Origin: an uncultured Bacteroidales bacterium
Lineage (GTDB): Bacteria; Bacteroidota; Bacteroidia; Bacteroidales; Bacteroidaceae
Assembly: GCA_902771725.1 (NCBI GenBank)
Contig: CACXXT010000027.1
Coordinates: 1 to 34,252 of the forward strand
Length of the DNA stretch: 34,252 nucleotides
Reading direction: 5' to 3'
The position numbers were made by a program, and so were the translations under genes. Shown piece by piece: positions 24,439-33,253 of this stretch. A model generated the notes under the pieces. That model did no database searches, was not told the origin of the DNA, and was given only the letters and a program-made list of their open reading frames with translations. Every line of letters begins with the position of its first letter. Position 1 is the stretch's first letter.

Positions 24439-25197
24439 TTACTTTTTTGCCTCGTGTCGCTCGGCCACCACCTGCCCGGCAAACTTCAGGTTGATGAGGC
24501 GATAGCGGTTCCAGCCGGCCTTGTCGAGGCCCTCGGAGTAGAAGGTACGCATACGGCTGAGTTTGTCATCGAGGTCGGAGGTGTCGCCGAGCAGGATGGT
24601 GAAGTCACCCACGATGGGGGTGAGTTCTATGTCGCCGTCGGCGCGGACATGGATTTCCTGAATCTGACGACTCCAGTAGGGGTCACTGCCCAGACGCTTG
24701 CCCAGATTGCTGTAGAGGGGGCCTGCCTTGGAACTGGGGACATTGCCCGTCATGACGAGGAGGTCAATCGTATGGTGTCCACGGGGCATGGTGCCGCCAT
24801 GGTTGTCGATGTAGAAGTCTTCGCCTTCGCTGTTGAGCACATGGAGCACCGGCACACGGGGTGTCAGGTGGATGGCGATGCGCCCCTCGGCGGTCTTGAA
24901 GCAGAGCGCCTCGTCGATGTAGGGGCTGGCCGTGAGCACTTTCTCGAGATTCGTGAGGTCGATGTCATCCAGGGCCTTGCCCTCGGGGAAGAGTTTTTTG
25001 CTCACCAGCAGCTCGCGGATTTCATTCTCATTGATGAAGTCCGTGCACTGCTCGTCGTTGATGATGATATCCAGACCCGTGCATTCAGGGCTTCGTGCCG
25101 GACGGTTGAAATCCAGAATGGCATAGGTCAAGTAACCCGCCAGTCCGAGGAAGACGAGCAGCTTGAGGATGGTTTTGAAGACGGATATTTTCTGCAT
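24439..25197 (-). CDS. ftsQ: cell division protein FtsQ
   Basis: This 252-residue bitopic protein has a short cytoplasmic start, one membrane helix (about 9-28, TILKLLVFLGLAGYLTYAIL) and a periplasmic region with a POTRA-like domain (DFINENEIRELLVSKKLFPEG) and a beta domain. FtsQ links FtsA/FtsZ to the FtsLB complex and the septal synthase. Sequence conservation of FtsQ is low, so the call leans on topology and its place between murC (15-nt gap) and ftsA. Confidence 0.92.
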   Translation of the reverse strand: MQKISVFKTILKLLVFLGLAGYLTYAILDFNRPARSPECTGLDIIINDEQCTDFINENEIRELLVSKKLFPEGKALDDIDLTNLEKVLTASPYIDEALCFKTAEGRIAIHLTPRVPVLHVLNSEGEDFYIDNHGGTMPRGHHTIDLLVMTGNVPSSKAGPLYSNLGKRLGSDPYWSRQIQEIHVRADGDIELTPIVGDFTILLGDTSDLDDKLSRMRTFYSEGLDKAGWNRYRLINLKFAGQVVAERHEAKK

Positions 25198-25212
25198 AGA
25201 CTATAGTTCTTT

Positions 25213-26580
25213 TCACTTTTCACCTTCCACGATGGCAGCAATCTCGCCGGCATAGTTGTCGAGATCTCCGGCTCCGAGGGTGATGAGGACATCAAATTCG
25301 GTGTGGCGAACGACATCGAGGACGTCGGCCTTGCGGATGAGGCGGTGTGGCACTCCAGGTCGCAGGTTGTCGAGGATAAGCTGACTGGTGACGCCGGGGA
25401 TGGGCTCCTCGCGGGCCGGATAGATTTCCGTGAGGATGACCTCATCGAGCAGGGAGAGGGCATCGGCGAACTCACGGTAGAAATCACGTGTACGGGTATA
25501 GAGGTGTGGCTGGAAGATGCCCACGATGCGCTTGCCGGGATAGACCTCGCGGATGCTCTGGATACTGGCACGGATCTCCTCGGGATGGTGGGCATAGTCA
25601 CTGAGGTAGGCCTTGTGCTCGTTCTTCACGTGGAAGTCGAAGCGACGGTCCACGCCACTGAAGGTCTTCATCCCGCGACGGATTTCCTCGGCGTTGAGAC
25701 CGGCAATCTGAGCAAGGGCCATGGCGGCAATGCCGTTCTCGATGTTTACGCCCACGGGTACGCCCAACTCGATGCCCTCGACATTGCCCAGGGGAGAAAT
25801 GAGGTCGAAGCGGATTTCGCCTCCTCCGATGTGGATGTTTGCTGCATGGAAGTCACCGGACTCGCGGGAGTAGGTATAGGTGGTGACGCCGGCGGGCGGG
25901 TTGGCCTGCATCTTCAATCCTGTGTGCAGGACGAGGAAGCCACCGGGCTGGATGAGTTCTGTGTAGTGTCGGAAACCCTCGAGGTAGGCCTCCTCGGTGC
26001 CATAGATGTCGAGGTGATCCGGGTCGGTGGCGGTGATGACGGTGGCGTAGGGCGAAAGCCAGTGGAAGGAACGGTCGAACTCATCGGCCTCGATGACGAC
26101 ATAGTCGCTCTGGGGCGCCAGGATATAGTTCGTGCCGTAGTTCTTGGTAATGCCGCCGAGGAAAGCATTGCAGTCCACATGGCTCTGGTGGAGCAAGTGG
26201 GCGGTCATGCTGGTGGTGGTGGTTTTGCCGTGGGTGCCTGCTACACACAGGCCTTTGTGTGTGCGCGTAAGTGTTCCGAGCACTTGGGCGCGTTTCTGTA
26301 CATCGAAATGATGGGCTATGAAATACTGGAACTCGGTATGTTCCGAAGGGATGGCAGGCGTATACACGACCAGTGTGGAGGCCTCATCGAGGAAGACCTC
26401 GGGTATCTGATGGACATCGTCCTCATAGTGGATGAGGGCTCCTTCCTTTTCAAGTTCAAGGGTGAGTGGAGTCGGGGTCTTGTCGTAGCCTCCCACGACG
26501 AGACCGCGCTGCAGGTAGTAGCGGGCTATGGCACTCATGCCGATGCCACCGATTCCTATGAAATAAACAGATGTTATCAT
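25213..26580 (-). CDS. murC: UDP-N-acetylmuramate--L-alanine ligase
   Basis: This 455-residue Mur ligase adds L-Ala to UDP-MurNAc in the cytoplasm. The N-terminal nucleotide-binding fold starts VYFIGIGGIGMSAIARYY. The ATP loop is GTHGKTTTTSM, the central domain has TATDPDHLDIYG, and the C-terminal domain has SDYAHHPEEI and VGIFQPHLYTRTRDF. GIGGIGMS and the His in the ATP loop distinguish MurC from MurD and MurE. It starts 42 nt after the murG stop. Confidence 0.97.
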   Translation of the reverse strand: MITSVYFIGIGGIGMSAIARYYLQRGLVVGGYDKTPTPLTLELEKEGALIHYEDDVHQIPEVFLDEASTLVVYTPAIPSEHTEFQYFIAHHFDVQKRAQVLGTLTRTHKGLCVAGTHGKTTTTSMTAHLLHQSHVDCNAFLGGITKNYGTNYILAPQSDYVVIEADEFDRSFHWLSPYATVITATDPDHLDIYGTEEAYLEGFRHYTELIQPGGFLVLHTGLKMQANPPAGVTTYTYSRESGDFHAANIHIGGGEIRFDLISPLGNVEGIELGVPVGVNIENGIAAMALAQIAGLNAEEIRRGMKTFSGVDRRFDFHVKNEHKAYLSDYAHHPEEIRASIQSIREVYPGKRIVGIFQPHLYTRTRDFYREFADALSLLDEVILTEIYPAREEPIPGVTSQLILDNLRPGVPHRLIRKADVLDVVRHTEFDVLITLGAGDLDNYAGEIAAIVEGEK

Positions 26581-26590
26581 TGTGTTGTTT

Positions 26591-26617
26591 ATGTGGTTTA
26601 TGGGCTTGAGCCCACAT
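26591..26617 (-). other. hairpin in the murG-murC spacer
   Basis: TGGGCT (26601-26606) and AGCCCA (26609-26614) form a near-perfect palindrome with alternative pairing of ATGTGG (26591-26596) to CCACAT (26612-26617). No T tract follows. It may modulate read-through or mRNA stability between murG and murC. Confidence 0.25.
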
Positions 26618-26622
26618 TGGGA

Positions 26623-27732
26623 TTAATGGGCGAGTTTGATGACTTCTTCTGCGATGATGCGGGCAGAGTCGGGCAATCCCATGGCCTTGGCATTGGCGCC
26701 CAGTTGCTGCAGGGCCGGGATATCGAGGGCTGTCTTGATGGCGAGCGGCAGGAGTTGTTCCCGAGCCTCAGCGTCCTTGACCAGCAGGGCGGCATCCTTG
26801 CGGACCAGCGCCATGGCGTTGTGGGTCTGATGGTCCTCTGCCACATTGGGCGAGGGCACGAGTATCGAAGGTTTCCCTAGCAGGCAGAGTTCGCTGATGC
26901 TGCTGGCTCCGGCACGGCTGATGACGAGGTCGGCAGCACGGTAGGCTTCATCCATGCGGGTGATGAAGTCCGTGACTTTCAGGTTGGCAGGACAGCCTTG
27001 TGCGGCCAGCCGCTGCTTGATTTCCTCGAAGTAGTAGCCTCCTGTCTGCCAGACAATCTGCACACGGCTCTCACCGATAAGCTGCAGGTTCTGGAGCACG
27101 CTCTCGTTGATGGTCCTTGCTCCCAGACTGCCTCCGATGATGAGGATGAGCGGACGTACGGGATCAAAGCCGAGTTTCTCTACGGCCTCGGGCTTCGTCA
27201 GTTTGCACTCGAGCAATGACTGGCGGACGGGGTTGCCCGTGAGCATGATTTTCTCTGCAGGGAAGAAACGTTCCATGCCCTCATAGGCGACACATATCTT
27301 GGAAGCTTTCCTGGCCAGTTTCTTATTAGCAAGTCCTGCAAAGCTGTTCTGTTCCTGCAGCAGTGTGGGGATTCCCAGACTGTTGGCAGCGCCCAGGGCA
27401 GCGCTGCTGGCATATCCTCCGACACCCACAGCCACCTGAGGCTGGAACTCGCGCAGCAGCTTCTTCGCCATGCGCTTACTCTTGAGGTAATCCAGAGCAA
27501 CGCCGATGTTGCTGGGGTTCCACAAAGGACGCAGGAAGCCACGAATGGGAAGTCCAATGATGCGGTAGCCGGCATCGGGCACACGCTTCATTTCCATACG
27601 TCCCTCGGCACCAATGAAGAGGATCTCTGCCTCTGGACGGATAGCCCGAATGGCATTGGCGATAGACAAGGCGGGGAAGATGTGACCTCCTGTCCCGCCG
27701 CCGCTGATGATTACTTTGAATGATGTTGCCAT
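26623..27732 (-). CDS. murG: UDP-GlcNAc:lipid I GlcNAc transferase
   Basis: This 369-residue GT28 enzyme converts lipid I to lipid II at the inner face of the membrane. The glycine loop GGGTGGHIFPALSIANAI lies near the N-terminus, a second GGSLGARTIN near residue 190, and the UDP-GlcNAc site ISRAGASSISELCLLGKPSI follows. It is separated from ftsW by 88 nt, the widest gap in this cluster, containing a possible internal promoter. Confidence 0.97.
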   Translation of the reverse strand: MATSFKVIISGGGTGGHIFPALSIANAIRAIRPEAEILFIGAEGRMEMKRVPDAGYRIIGLPIRGFLRPLWNPSNIGVALDYLKSKRMAKKLLREFQPQVAVGVGGYASSAALGAANSLGIPTLLQEQNSFAGLANKKLARKASKICVAYEGMERFFPAEKIMLTGNPVRQSLLECKLTKPEAVEKLGFDPVRPLILIIGGSLGARTINESVLQNLQLIGESRVQIVWQTGGYYFEEIKQRLAAQGCPANLKVTDFITRMDEAYRAADLVISRAGASSISELCLLGKPSILVPSPNVAEDHQTHNAMALVRKDAALLVKDAEAREQLLPLAIKTALDIPALQQLGANAKAMGLPDSARIIAEEVIKLAH

Positions 27733-27752
27733 AGAGTGTTTGAAAATCTGCG

Positions 27753-27760
27753 CAAATATA
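27753..27760 (-). promoter_or_regulatory. possible internal promoter before murG
   Basis: On the minus strand TATATTTG fits TAnnTTTG in the A+T-rich 88-nt ftsW-murG spacer, about 20 nt before the ATG. The -33 position is poor. It would allow murG-murC-ftsQAZ to be transcribed separately. Confidence 0.35.
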
Positions 27761-27820
27761 CAAATAATTATCTTTCGTTGAACGTTTTGGACATTCTTTT
27801 TTTACTTTAAACTCAAACTT

Positions 27821-29035
27821 TCACGCTTTTATGGGTCCCAGGGCGTAATTAGGGTCGGTTTTGGTGGCTGTCCTGCTGATATTTAGCATCAGACCGATGT
27901 AGAAACAATTGACCATGATGCTGGAACCGCCACGGCTGACGAGGGGCAACGGCTGCCCCGTCACGGGCATCACGCCTGCAGCTACCGCCATGTTGATCAG
28001 GGCCTGGGTGACGATGAGCAATGCCAGCCCCAGCACCATGAATCCGAGCATCATCGAATCGCTGCGACTCGCTATCTGTGCGGCCCGGAAGAGGAGGATG
28101 ATGTAGAGGAACATTACCACGAAACCACCTAAGAGACCCAACTCCTCGATGATGATGGCGTAGATGAAGTCCGAATAGGCTTGCGGAAGGAAGTCACGCA
28201 CACGGCTGTTGCCCGGACCACGTCCGATGATGTTGCAAGTGGCGATGGCGATATGCGACTGCGTGATCTGGGCATTGGTATTGAGGTCGAACTGCTTGGG
28301 ATCTTCAGGGAAGTCCACGTGGTTGCGCAGACGGTGGGACCAGGTCTTGACGCGCTCCAAAGGTGTATCCTCGAACTTATCGAGGATGCTGTCGGGGGTG
28401 AAACGAAGAGCCGAATAGCCCAAGGCAGCTCCAATGCTGAGTATGCCCAGCAGACTGCCCAGATATTTCCAGGGAACCTGCGCAATGAACATCATCAAGA
28501 GGATAATGAGGAATGTCAGTGCTGCCGTAGACAGATTCTCCGTCACGATGAGCGCACAGATGACACACGTGATTCCCAGCACCCACTTGAAGGCCGTGGC
28601 CGTGGCTCCGTTCTCGTCGCGGAAATAGCTGAGCAACACGGCCGAGAGCATCACCAAGGAGCCCTTGGCAAGTTCCGACGGCTGGAACGAGAAGAAGCCC
28701 AGATCCATCCATCGTGCGGCATCGTTTGTGGTCTGACCGCGCAACATCGTCACCAGCAGGAAGACGACACTGAAGAAGATACCCAAGACAGCGATGTATC
28801 CGAAGTATCGTTGAGGTATCTTGTGCGTGCCCCATGCGACACTGACACCCACGCAGAGGAACAGCCCGTGCTTCAGCACTGGAGTCCAGTAAGCACCCTT
28901 GTTGAAGGTCATGGTGCTGGAGGCGCTGTATACTTCCAGGACAGAGACGATACACAGGAAGAAAAGTATCATCCAAATCACTTTGTCGCCTTCGAAGAGG
29001 CTACTGGCGTTGATGGTCTTATTGCGGAGGGTCAT
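27821..29035 (-). CDS. ftsW: lipid II polymerase FtsW (SEDS family)
   Basis: This 404-residue SEDS protein has about ten membrane helices. SEDS signatures include YSDFIYAIIIEELGLLGG, which carries the conserved Asp of the external loop, and GQPLPLVSRGGSSIMVN near the C-terminus. FtsW forms glycan strands with the class B PBP FtsI at the septum. FtsW is preferred over RodA because it lies inside the dcw cluster between murD and murG. Confidence 0.95.
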   Translation of the reverse strand: MTLRNKTINASSLFEGDKVIWMILFFLCIVSVLEVYSASSTMTFNKGAYWTPVLKHGLFLCVGVSVAWGTHKIPQRYFGYIAVLGIFFSVVFLLVTMLRGQTTNDAARWMDLGFFSFQPSELAKGSLVMLSAVLLSYFRDENGATATAFKWVLGITCVICALIVTENLSTAALTFLIILLMMFIAQVPWKYLGSLLGILSIGAALGYSALRFTPDSILDKFEDTPLERVKTWSHRLRNHVDFPEDPKQFDLNTNAQITQSHIAIATCNIIGRGPGNSRVRDFLPQAYSDFIYAIIIEELGLLGGFVVMFLYIILLFRAAQIASRSDSMMLGFMVLGLALLIVTQALINMAVAAGVMPVTGQPLPLVSRGGSSIMVNCFYIGLMLNISRTATKTDPNYALGPIKA

Positions 29036-29042
29036 GCGATTT

Positions 29043-29068
29043 ATATTTTGACGAATTACAATTTACAG
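29043..29068 (-). repeat. shared leader element, ftsW copy
   Basis: The plus strand has ATATTTTGACGAATTACAAT followed by TTACAG, upstream of the ftsW start. It aligns with the mraY copy around TTTGACGA-TTACAATT. Confidence 0.5.
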
Positions 29069-29088
29069 TCTACAATCTTGCCACACAC

Positions 29089-30420
29089 TCAGAGAGCACG
29101 TGCGAGCGCCTTGAACTGCTCGCCGCGGTCTTCCATATTCTTGAAGAGGTCGAAGCTGGCACAGCAGGGCGAGAGCAGCACCGTGTCGCCAGCGACGGCA
29201 AACTTGGCACAGGCAGCCACACAATCTTTCATCGAATGTGTCTCCTCGATGGGCAGGCCAAGAGGACCGAAGAATTCATGCAGCTTGCGGTTGTCCACAC
29301 CCAGGAACACCAGTGCCTTGCACTTCTCGAGCACGAGGTCCTTGATGGCATTGTAGTCATTGCCCTTGTCCAGGCCGCCGAGGATGAGCACGGTAGGCTG
29401 CTTCATGCTCTCGAGTGCATACCAGCAGGCGTCGACATTCGTGGCTTTGGAGTCGTTGATGAACGTGACGCCATGTACGGTGCAGACATATTCCAGACGG
29501 TGCTCCACACCCTGAAAGTCGCTCAGGCTCTGGCGGATGACATCGTTGGAGATTCCACTGAGGTCAGCGGTGATACCTGCTGCCAGCGAGTTGTACATAT
29601 TGTGCTTGCCGGAGAGCGCCAGGTCTTCCTGCTCCATGTTGAACGGCGTGGGGCGTTCGATGTGGTATTCGCCATCGGCGATGTAGCCGATCATTCCCTG
29701 TTTCTCAATGATGCTGAAGGGGCACATGCGACTCTCAATGTGGTACTTCTCCAACTCACGCGTGATGACGGGGTCGTCGTTCCAGAATACAAAGGCGTCT
29801 TCGGATGTCTGATTCTGCAGGATGCGCATCTTCGCATCGGTATATTCCTGCATGGAGTTGTGGTAGCGGTCGAGGTGATCCGGGGTGATGTTCAGCAGCA
29901 CAGCGATGTTCGCACGGAAGTCATACATATTATCCAACTGGAAGCTGGAAAGCTCGATGACATAGTATTCGTGCGGTTCCTCGGCCACCTGCAGTGCCAG
30001 ACTGTTGCCAATGTTTCCGGCCAGTCCCACGTCGTAGCCTGCGTTCTTGAAGATGTGGTAGATGAGGCTGGTGGTGGTGGTCTTGCCATTGGAACCGGTG
30101 ATGCAGATCATCTTCGAGTGGGTGTAGCGTCCGGCGAACTCAATCTCGCTGATGATGGGAATGCCTGCGGCCTTCACCTTCTGCACCATGGGTGCTGCAT
30201 CGGGAATTCCAGGACTCTTGATAATCTCGTCGGCGTTCAGGACGAGTTCCTCGGTGTGGTGTCCTTCCTCCCACTGAATACCGCGTGCATCCAGCATTTC
30301 CTTATAATGGGGCTTGATCTTGCCCATGTCTGTGACGAAGACATCAAAGCCTTCTTTCTTTGCCAGCGCTGCGGCACCTACGCCGCTCTCTGCAGCTCCG
30401 AGTATGACTATTCTTTTCAT
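29089..30420 (-). CDS. murD: UDP-N-acetylmuramoyl-L-alanine--D-glutamate ligase
   Basis: This 443-residue Mur ligase adds D-Glu to the UDP-MurNAc-L-Ala precursor. The start MKRIVILGAAESGVGAAALA is the MurD-type nucleotide fold. ATP loop GSNGKTTTTSL, NITPDHLDRYHN with the downstream Lys in YTDAKMRIL, and NDSKATNVDACWYAL are all present. LILGGLDKGNDYN and LLSPCCASFDLFKNMEDRG (C-terminal) are MurD hallmarks. It starts 4 nt after the mraY stop, implying coupled translation. Confidence 0.97.
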   Translation of the reverse strand: MKRIVILGAAESGVGAAALAKKEGFDVFVTDMGKIKPHYKEMLDARGIQWEEGHHTEELVLNADEIIKSPGIPDAAPMVQKVKAAGIPIISEIEFAGRYTHSKMICITGSNGKTTTTSLIYHIFKNAGYDVGLAGNIGNSLALQVAEEPHEYYVIELSSFQLDNMYDFRANIAVLLNITPDHLDRYHNSMQEYTDAKMRILQNQTSEDAFVFWNDDPVITRELEKYHIESRMCPFSIIEKQGMIGYIADGEYHIERPTPFNMEQEDLALSGKHNMYNSLAAGITADLSGISNDVIRQSLSDFQGVEHRLEYVCTVHGVTFINDSKATNVDACWYALESMKQPTVLILGGLDKGNDYNAIKDLVLEKCKALVFLGVDNRKLHEFFGPLGLPIEETHSMKDCVAACAKFAVAGDTVLLSPCCASFDLFKNMEDRGEQFKALARAL

Positions 30421-30424
30421 TTTC

Positions 30425-31690
30425 TTATCTTATTTTCAACGTGACGATGGCCAGTGCGCACATCATGATGGTTATAATCCAGAAACGGGTGGTGACTTTA
30501 GATTCCAGCCAGCAGCCCTTGGGCCATTTGAGCAACACGCGGAAGTCCGGCGGTAACTGGTTAGGCGCTACGCGGAAAGTGTCGTGGATGGGTGCACGCT
30601 TGAAGAAGCGAAGCTTCAGTCCACGCTTGTTGCCATACTTTGCATAGTTTGTCTGGAGGATGACGCTGATGCTCTCGGCCAGGAAAACGAAGCAGATCAG
30701 GGGCAGCAGCAGTTCCTTGTGGATAATGATGGCGGTCACGGCAATGATGCCTCCGATGGCCAGCGAACCGGTGTCGCCCATGAACACCTGGGCGGGATAG
30801 GCGTTGTACCACAGGAAACCGATGAGCGCACCGACAAAAGCCATCAGGAACACCACCAGTTCCTCACTTCCTGGAACAAACATGATGTTCAGATAGGCGG
30901 CCAGATTGATATGCGACGAGACATATGCCAGGATGCCCAGGGCGAAACACATGATGGCAGAGTTGCCGGCACACATTCCGTCCATGCCGTCGTTGAGGTT
31001 GGCACCATTCGATACAGCCATCACCACAAAGGTGGTCACCAGCACGAAAAGAATCCATCCGGCAGCCGTACGATAGCGCCCCAGCCAGAGGAAGGCATCG
31101 GAATAGCGGAGGTTGTTGTTCTTAACGAAGGGAATGGTGGTGACAGTGCTCTTCACAGCCTCGCTGGTGTGGACAACCACTTCTGTACCGTTCTGGCGTG
31201 CGGTCGTCACATTCTCGTGGACCACGGCATCGGGACTCATCCACAGAACAAGTCCGACAACGAGCCCGAGGACTGCCTGCCCGATAAGCTTATAGATAGG
31301 ACGAATGCCGTCCTTGCCCTTTTTCATCTTTGTGCAATCGTCGATGAAACCCAGCAAACCCAGCCAGATGGTGGTCCCCAGCATGATCAACATATAGATG
31401 TTACGCAGGCGACCGAACAGCAGAGCCGGAATGACGGTGGCGATGATGATGATGATACCGCCCATGGTAGGCACGCCTTTCTTCTGCACGCCATAGGGAT
31501 CTATGCTGGCATCTCGCTGTTCCTCACTCAGATTGCGAGCCTTCATCCATTTGATGAACCACTCGCCGAACCAGGCAGAAATAATCAGGGAGAGCACCAA
31601 CGTCAGAATGGCACGGAAGGAGATGTAACTCCACATGTGGGAACCGGGAATGCCGAATTCACTGAGATAGCGGAAGAGATAATATAACAT
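30425..31690 (-). CDS. mraY: phospho-MurNAc-pentapeptide transferase (lipid I synthase)
   Basis: This 421-residue polytopic enzyme transfers phospho-MurNAc-pentapeptide to undecaprenyl phosphate. Catalytic acidic motifs are LGFIDDCTKMKKGKDG and NLNDGMDGM, and QVFMGDTGSLAIGG is conserved. It is about 60 residues longer than E. coli MraY (360), mainly through a polar insert around residues 155-200. The region equivalent to the HHH motif of most MraY proteins (API-HHH) reads APIHDTFR here: the first His is kept and the next two are Asp and Thr, with a changed loop after it. The active site is otherwise complete and the operon position is standard, so I expect a working enzyme. Confidence 0.96.
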   Translation of the reverse strand: MLYYLFRYLSEFGIPGSHMWSYISFRAILTLVLSLIISAWFGEWFIKWMKARNLSEEQRDASIDPYGVQKKGVPTMGGIIIIIATVIPALLFGRLRNIYMLIMLGTTIWLGLLGFIDDCTKMKKGKDGIRPIYKLIGQAVLGLVVGLVLWMSPDAVVHENVTTARQNGTEVVVHTSEAVKSTVTTIPFVKNNNLRYSDAFLWLGRYRTAAGWILFVLVTTFVVMAVSNGANLNDGMDGMCAGNSAIMCFALGILAYVSSHINLAAYLNIMFVPGSEELVVFLMAFVGALIGFLWYNAYPAQVFMGDTGSLAIGGIIAVTAIIIHKELLLPLICFVFLAESISVILQTNYAKYGNKRGLKLRFFKRAPIHDTFRVAPNQLPPDFRVLLKWPKGCWLESKVTTRFWIITIMMCALAIVTLKIR

Positions 31691-31696
31691 CTTGGT

Positions 31697-31732
31697 ATTT
31701 TACAATTTGACGATTTACAATTTTACAATTCT
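31697..31732 (-). repeat. shared leader element, mraY copy
   Basis: The plus strand has TTTACAATTTGACGATTTAC (31699-31718) followed by AATTTTACAATT. It lies 8 nt before the mraY ATG on the mRNA and matches the rpsT copy at 19 of 20 bases. Confidence 0.6.
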
Positions 31733-31753
31733 CGACTTGCGAACAGACGTTGT

Positions 31754-33223
31754 TTACAGCGAAAAAGCTTCGCGAACCACCTCATGGTCGTCGAAGTGGT
31801 GCTTGACGCCCTTGATTTCCTGATAGTCCTCGTGTCCCTTGCCGGCAATGAGGATGACATCGCCGGGCTGTGCGAGGGCGCAGGCGGTGCGGATAGCCTC
31901 GCGACGGTCAACAATGCTGATAACCTTGCGCTTGTCTTCCGGGGTGGTGATGCCTGCCAGCATATCATTGATGATGTCCTGCGGCTCCTCGAAACGGGGA
32001 TTGTCGGAGGTGATGATGACACGGTCGCTGGCGCGCACGGCGGACTGTGCCATCAGCGGACGCTTGCCCTTGTCGCGATTACCACCAGCGCCGCAAACTG
32101 TGATGCATTGCCCCGGCTTCTTCAGAATCTCATTGATGGTGGAAAGAACATTGTCCAGGGCATCGGGCGTGTGGGCATAGTCCACGATGGCTGTCACGCC
32201 CTCGCGGGAGCGGATGGTCTCGAAGCGACCGTTGACGGGTCGCAGGGTGCTGAGTGCCACCAGCACATCCTCGGGCTTCTTGCCCATGCAGACAGCAGCG
32301 CCATAGACAGCCAACAAGTTTGAGACATTGAAACGTCCGATGAACTGCACGCAGACCTCACGGCCGTCGATCTCGAGAACCATGCCTTCGAAATTCTCCT
32401 CGAGGATGCGGGCGCGGTAGTCGGCCATCGAGCGCAGGCTGTAGGTTTTGACGATGGCGGCCGTGTTCTGGGTCATGAAGAGGCCGTTCTTGTCATCGGC
32501 ATTCGTCACGGCAAAGGCTCCCTTGGGCAGCATATCGAAGAATCCCTTCTTGGCATCGCGGTAAGCCTCCACCGTCTTGTGGTAATCCAGATGGTCACGG
32601 GTGAGGTTCGTGAAGATACCTCCACGGAAACGAAGTCCACCGATGCGGCGCTGGGCCACACTATGAGAGCTCACCTCCATGAAGGCATAGCGGCAACCTT
32701 CATCTGCCATGCGTCCGAGCAGTCGGTTCAGGGTAATGGGGTCGGGAGTGGTGTGGTCGGTGGGGATGGCCTCATCGTCGATGTAGTTGCAGACGGTGCT
32801 GAGCAGCCCGCATTTGTAACCGAAACGACGGAATACCTTGAAGAGCAGTGTCGCAATGGTCGTTTTGCCGTTGGTGCCCGTGACACCCACGAGATCTAAC
32901 TTCTCCGTCGGATCGCCGAAGAAATGGTGAGCCAAAGGTCCAACAGCTCCTTCGCTGTCAGCCACCTCCACGAACGTCACCCCGGCAGCCTGGGTATTGC
33001 CCTGCGGCTCCCATTTATCACTTTGGACTACAATCGCTTTCGCACCCTGTTCAATCGCTTTAGGGATGAACTGATGGCCGTCGACCTGTGTGCCGGGAAC
33101 GGCAATGAACAGATGACCAGGGCGCACCTGACGCGAATCAATGGCAATGTCGAGGATGTCGACATCCGTAGAGCCTATCACCTGGACGGGCTTCAATACC
33201 TTGATGAGTTCCGATAGCTTCAT
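31754..33223 (-). CDS. murE: UDP-MurNAc-tripeptide ligase, meso-diaminopimelate type
   Basis: This 489-residue Mur ligase adds the third peptide residue. The ATP loop is [31 protein letters not shown] with the carbamylated-Lys region AKKGFF follows, then [23 protein letters not shown] contains DNPR, which in studied MurE enzymes selects meso-diaminopimelate over L-Lys. Peptidoglycan of this organism therefore should be the DAP type. It lies 30 nt after ftsI. Confidence 0.97.
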   Translation of the reverse strand: MKLSELIKVLKPVQVIGSTDVDILDIAIDSRQVRPGHLFIAVPGTQVDGHQFIPKAIEQGAKAIVVQSDKWEPQGNTQAAGVTFVEVADSEGAVGPLAHHFFGDPTEKLDLVGVTGTNGKTTIATLLFKVFRRFGYKCGLLSTVCNYIDDEAIPTDHTTPDPITLNRLLGRMADEGCRYAFMEVSSHSVAQRRIGGLRFRGGIFTNLTRDHLDYHKTVEAYRDAKKGFFDMLPKGAFAVTNADDKNGLFMTQNTAAIVKTYSLRSMADYRARILEENFEGMVLEIDGREVCVQFIGRFNVSNLLAVYGAAVCMGKKPEDVLVALSTLRPVNGRFETIRSREGVTAIVDYAHTPDALDNVLSTINEILKKPGQCITVCGAGGNRDKGKRPLMAQSAVRASDRVIITSDNPRFEEPQDIINDMLAGITTPEDKRKVISIVDRREAIRTACALAQPGDVILIAGKGHEDYQEIKGVKHHFDDHEVVREAFSL

Positions 33224-33253
33224 ATCTCTTTGTTTTTATCTGTTTCCTCTTTT

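Noticed and set aside
25303..26880. 525-codon open frame antisense to murC and murG
   Set aside because: It crosses two well-supported genes on the other strand and shows no family motifs; a by-product of high G+C codon use.
28181..30444. Long plus-strand open frames opposite ftsW and murD
   Set aside because: Both lie wholly opposite genes with clear catalytic motifs and have repetitive, motif-free translations.
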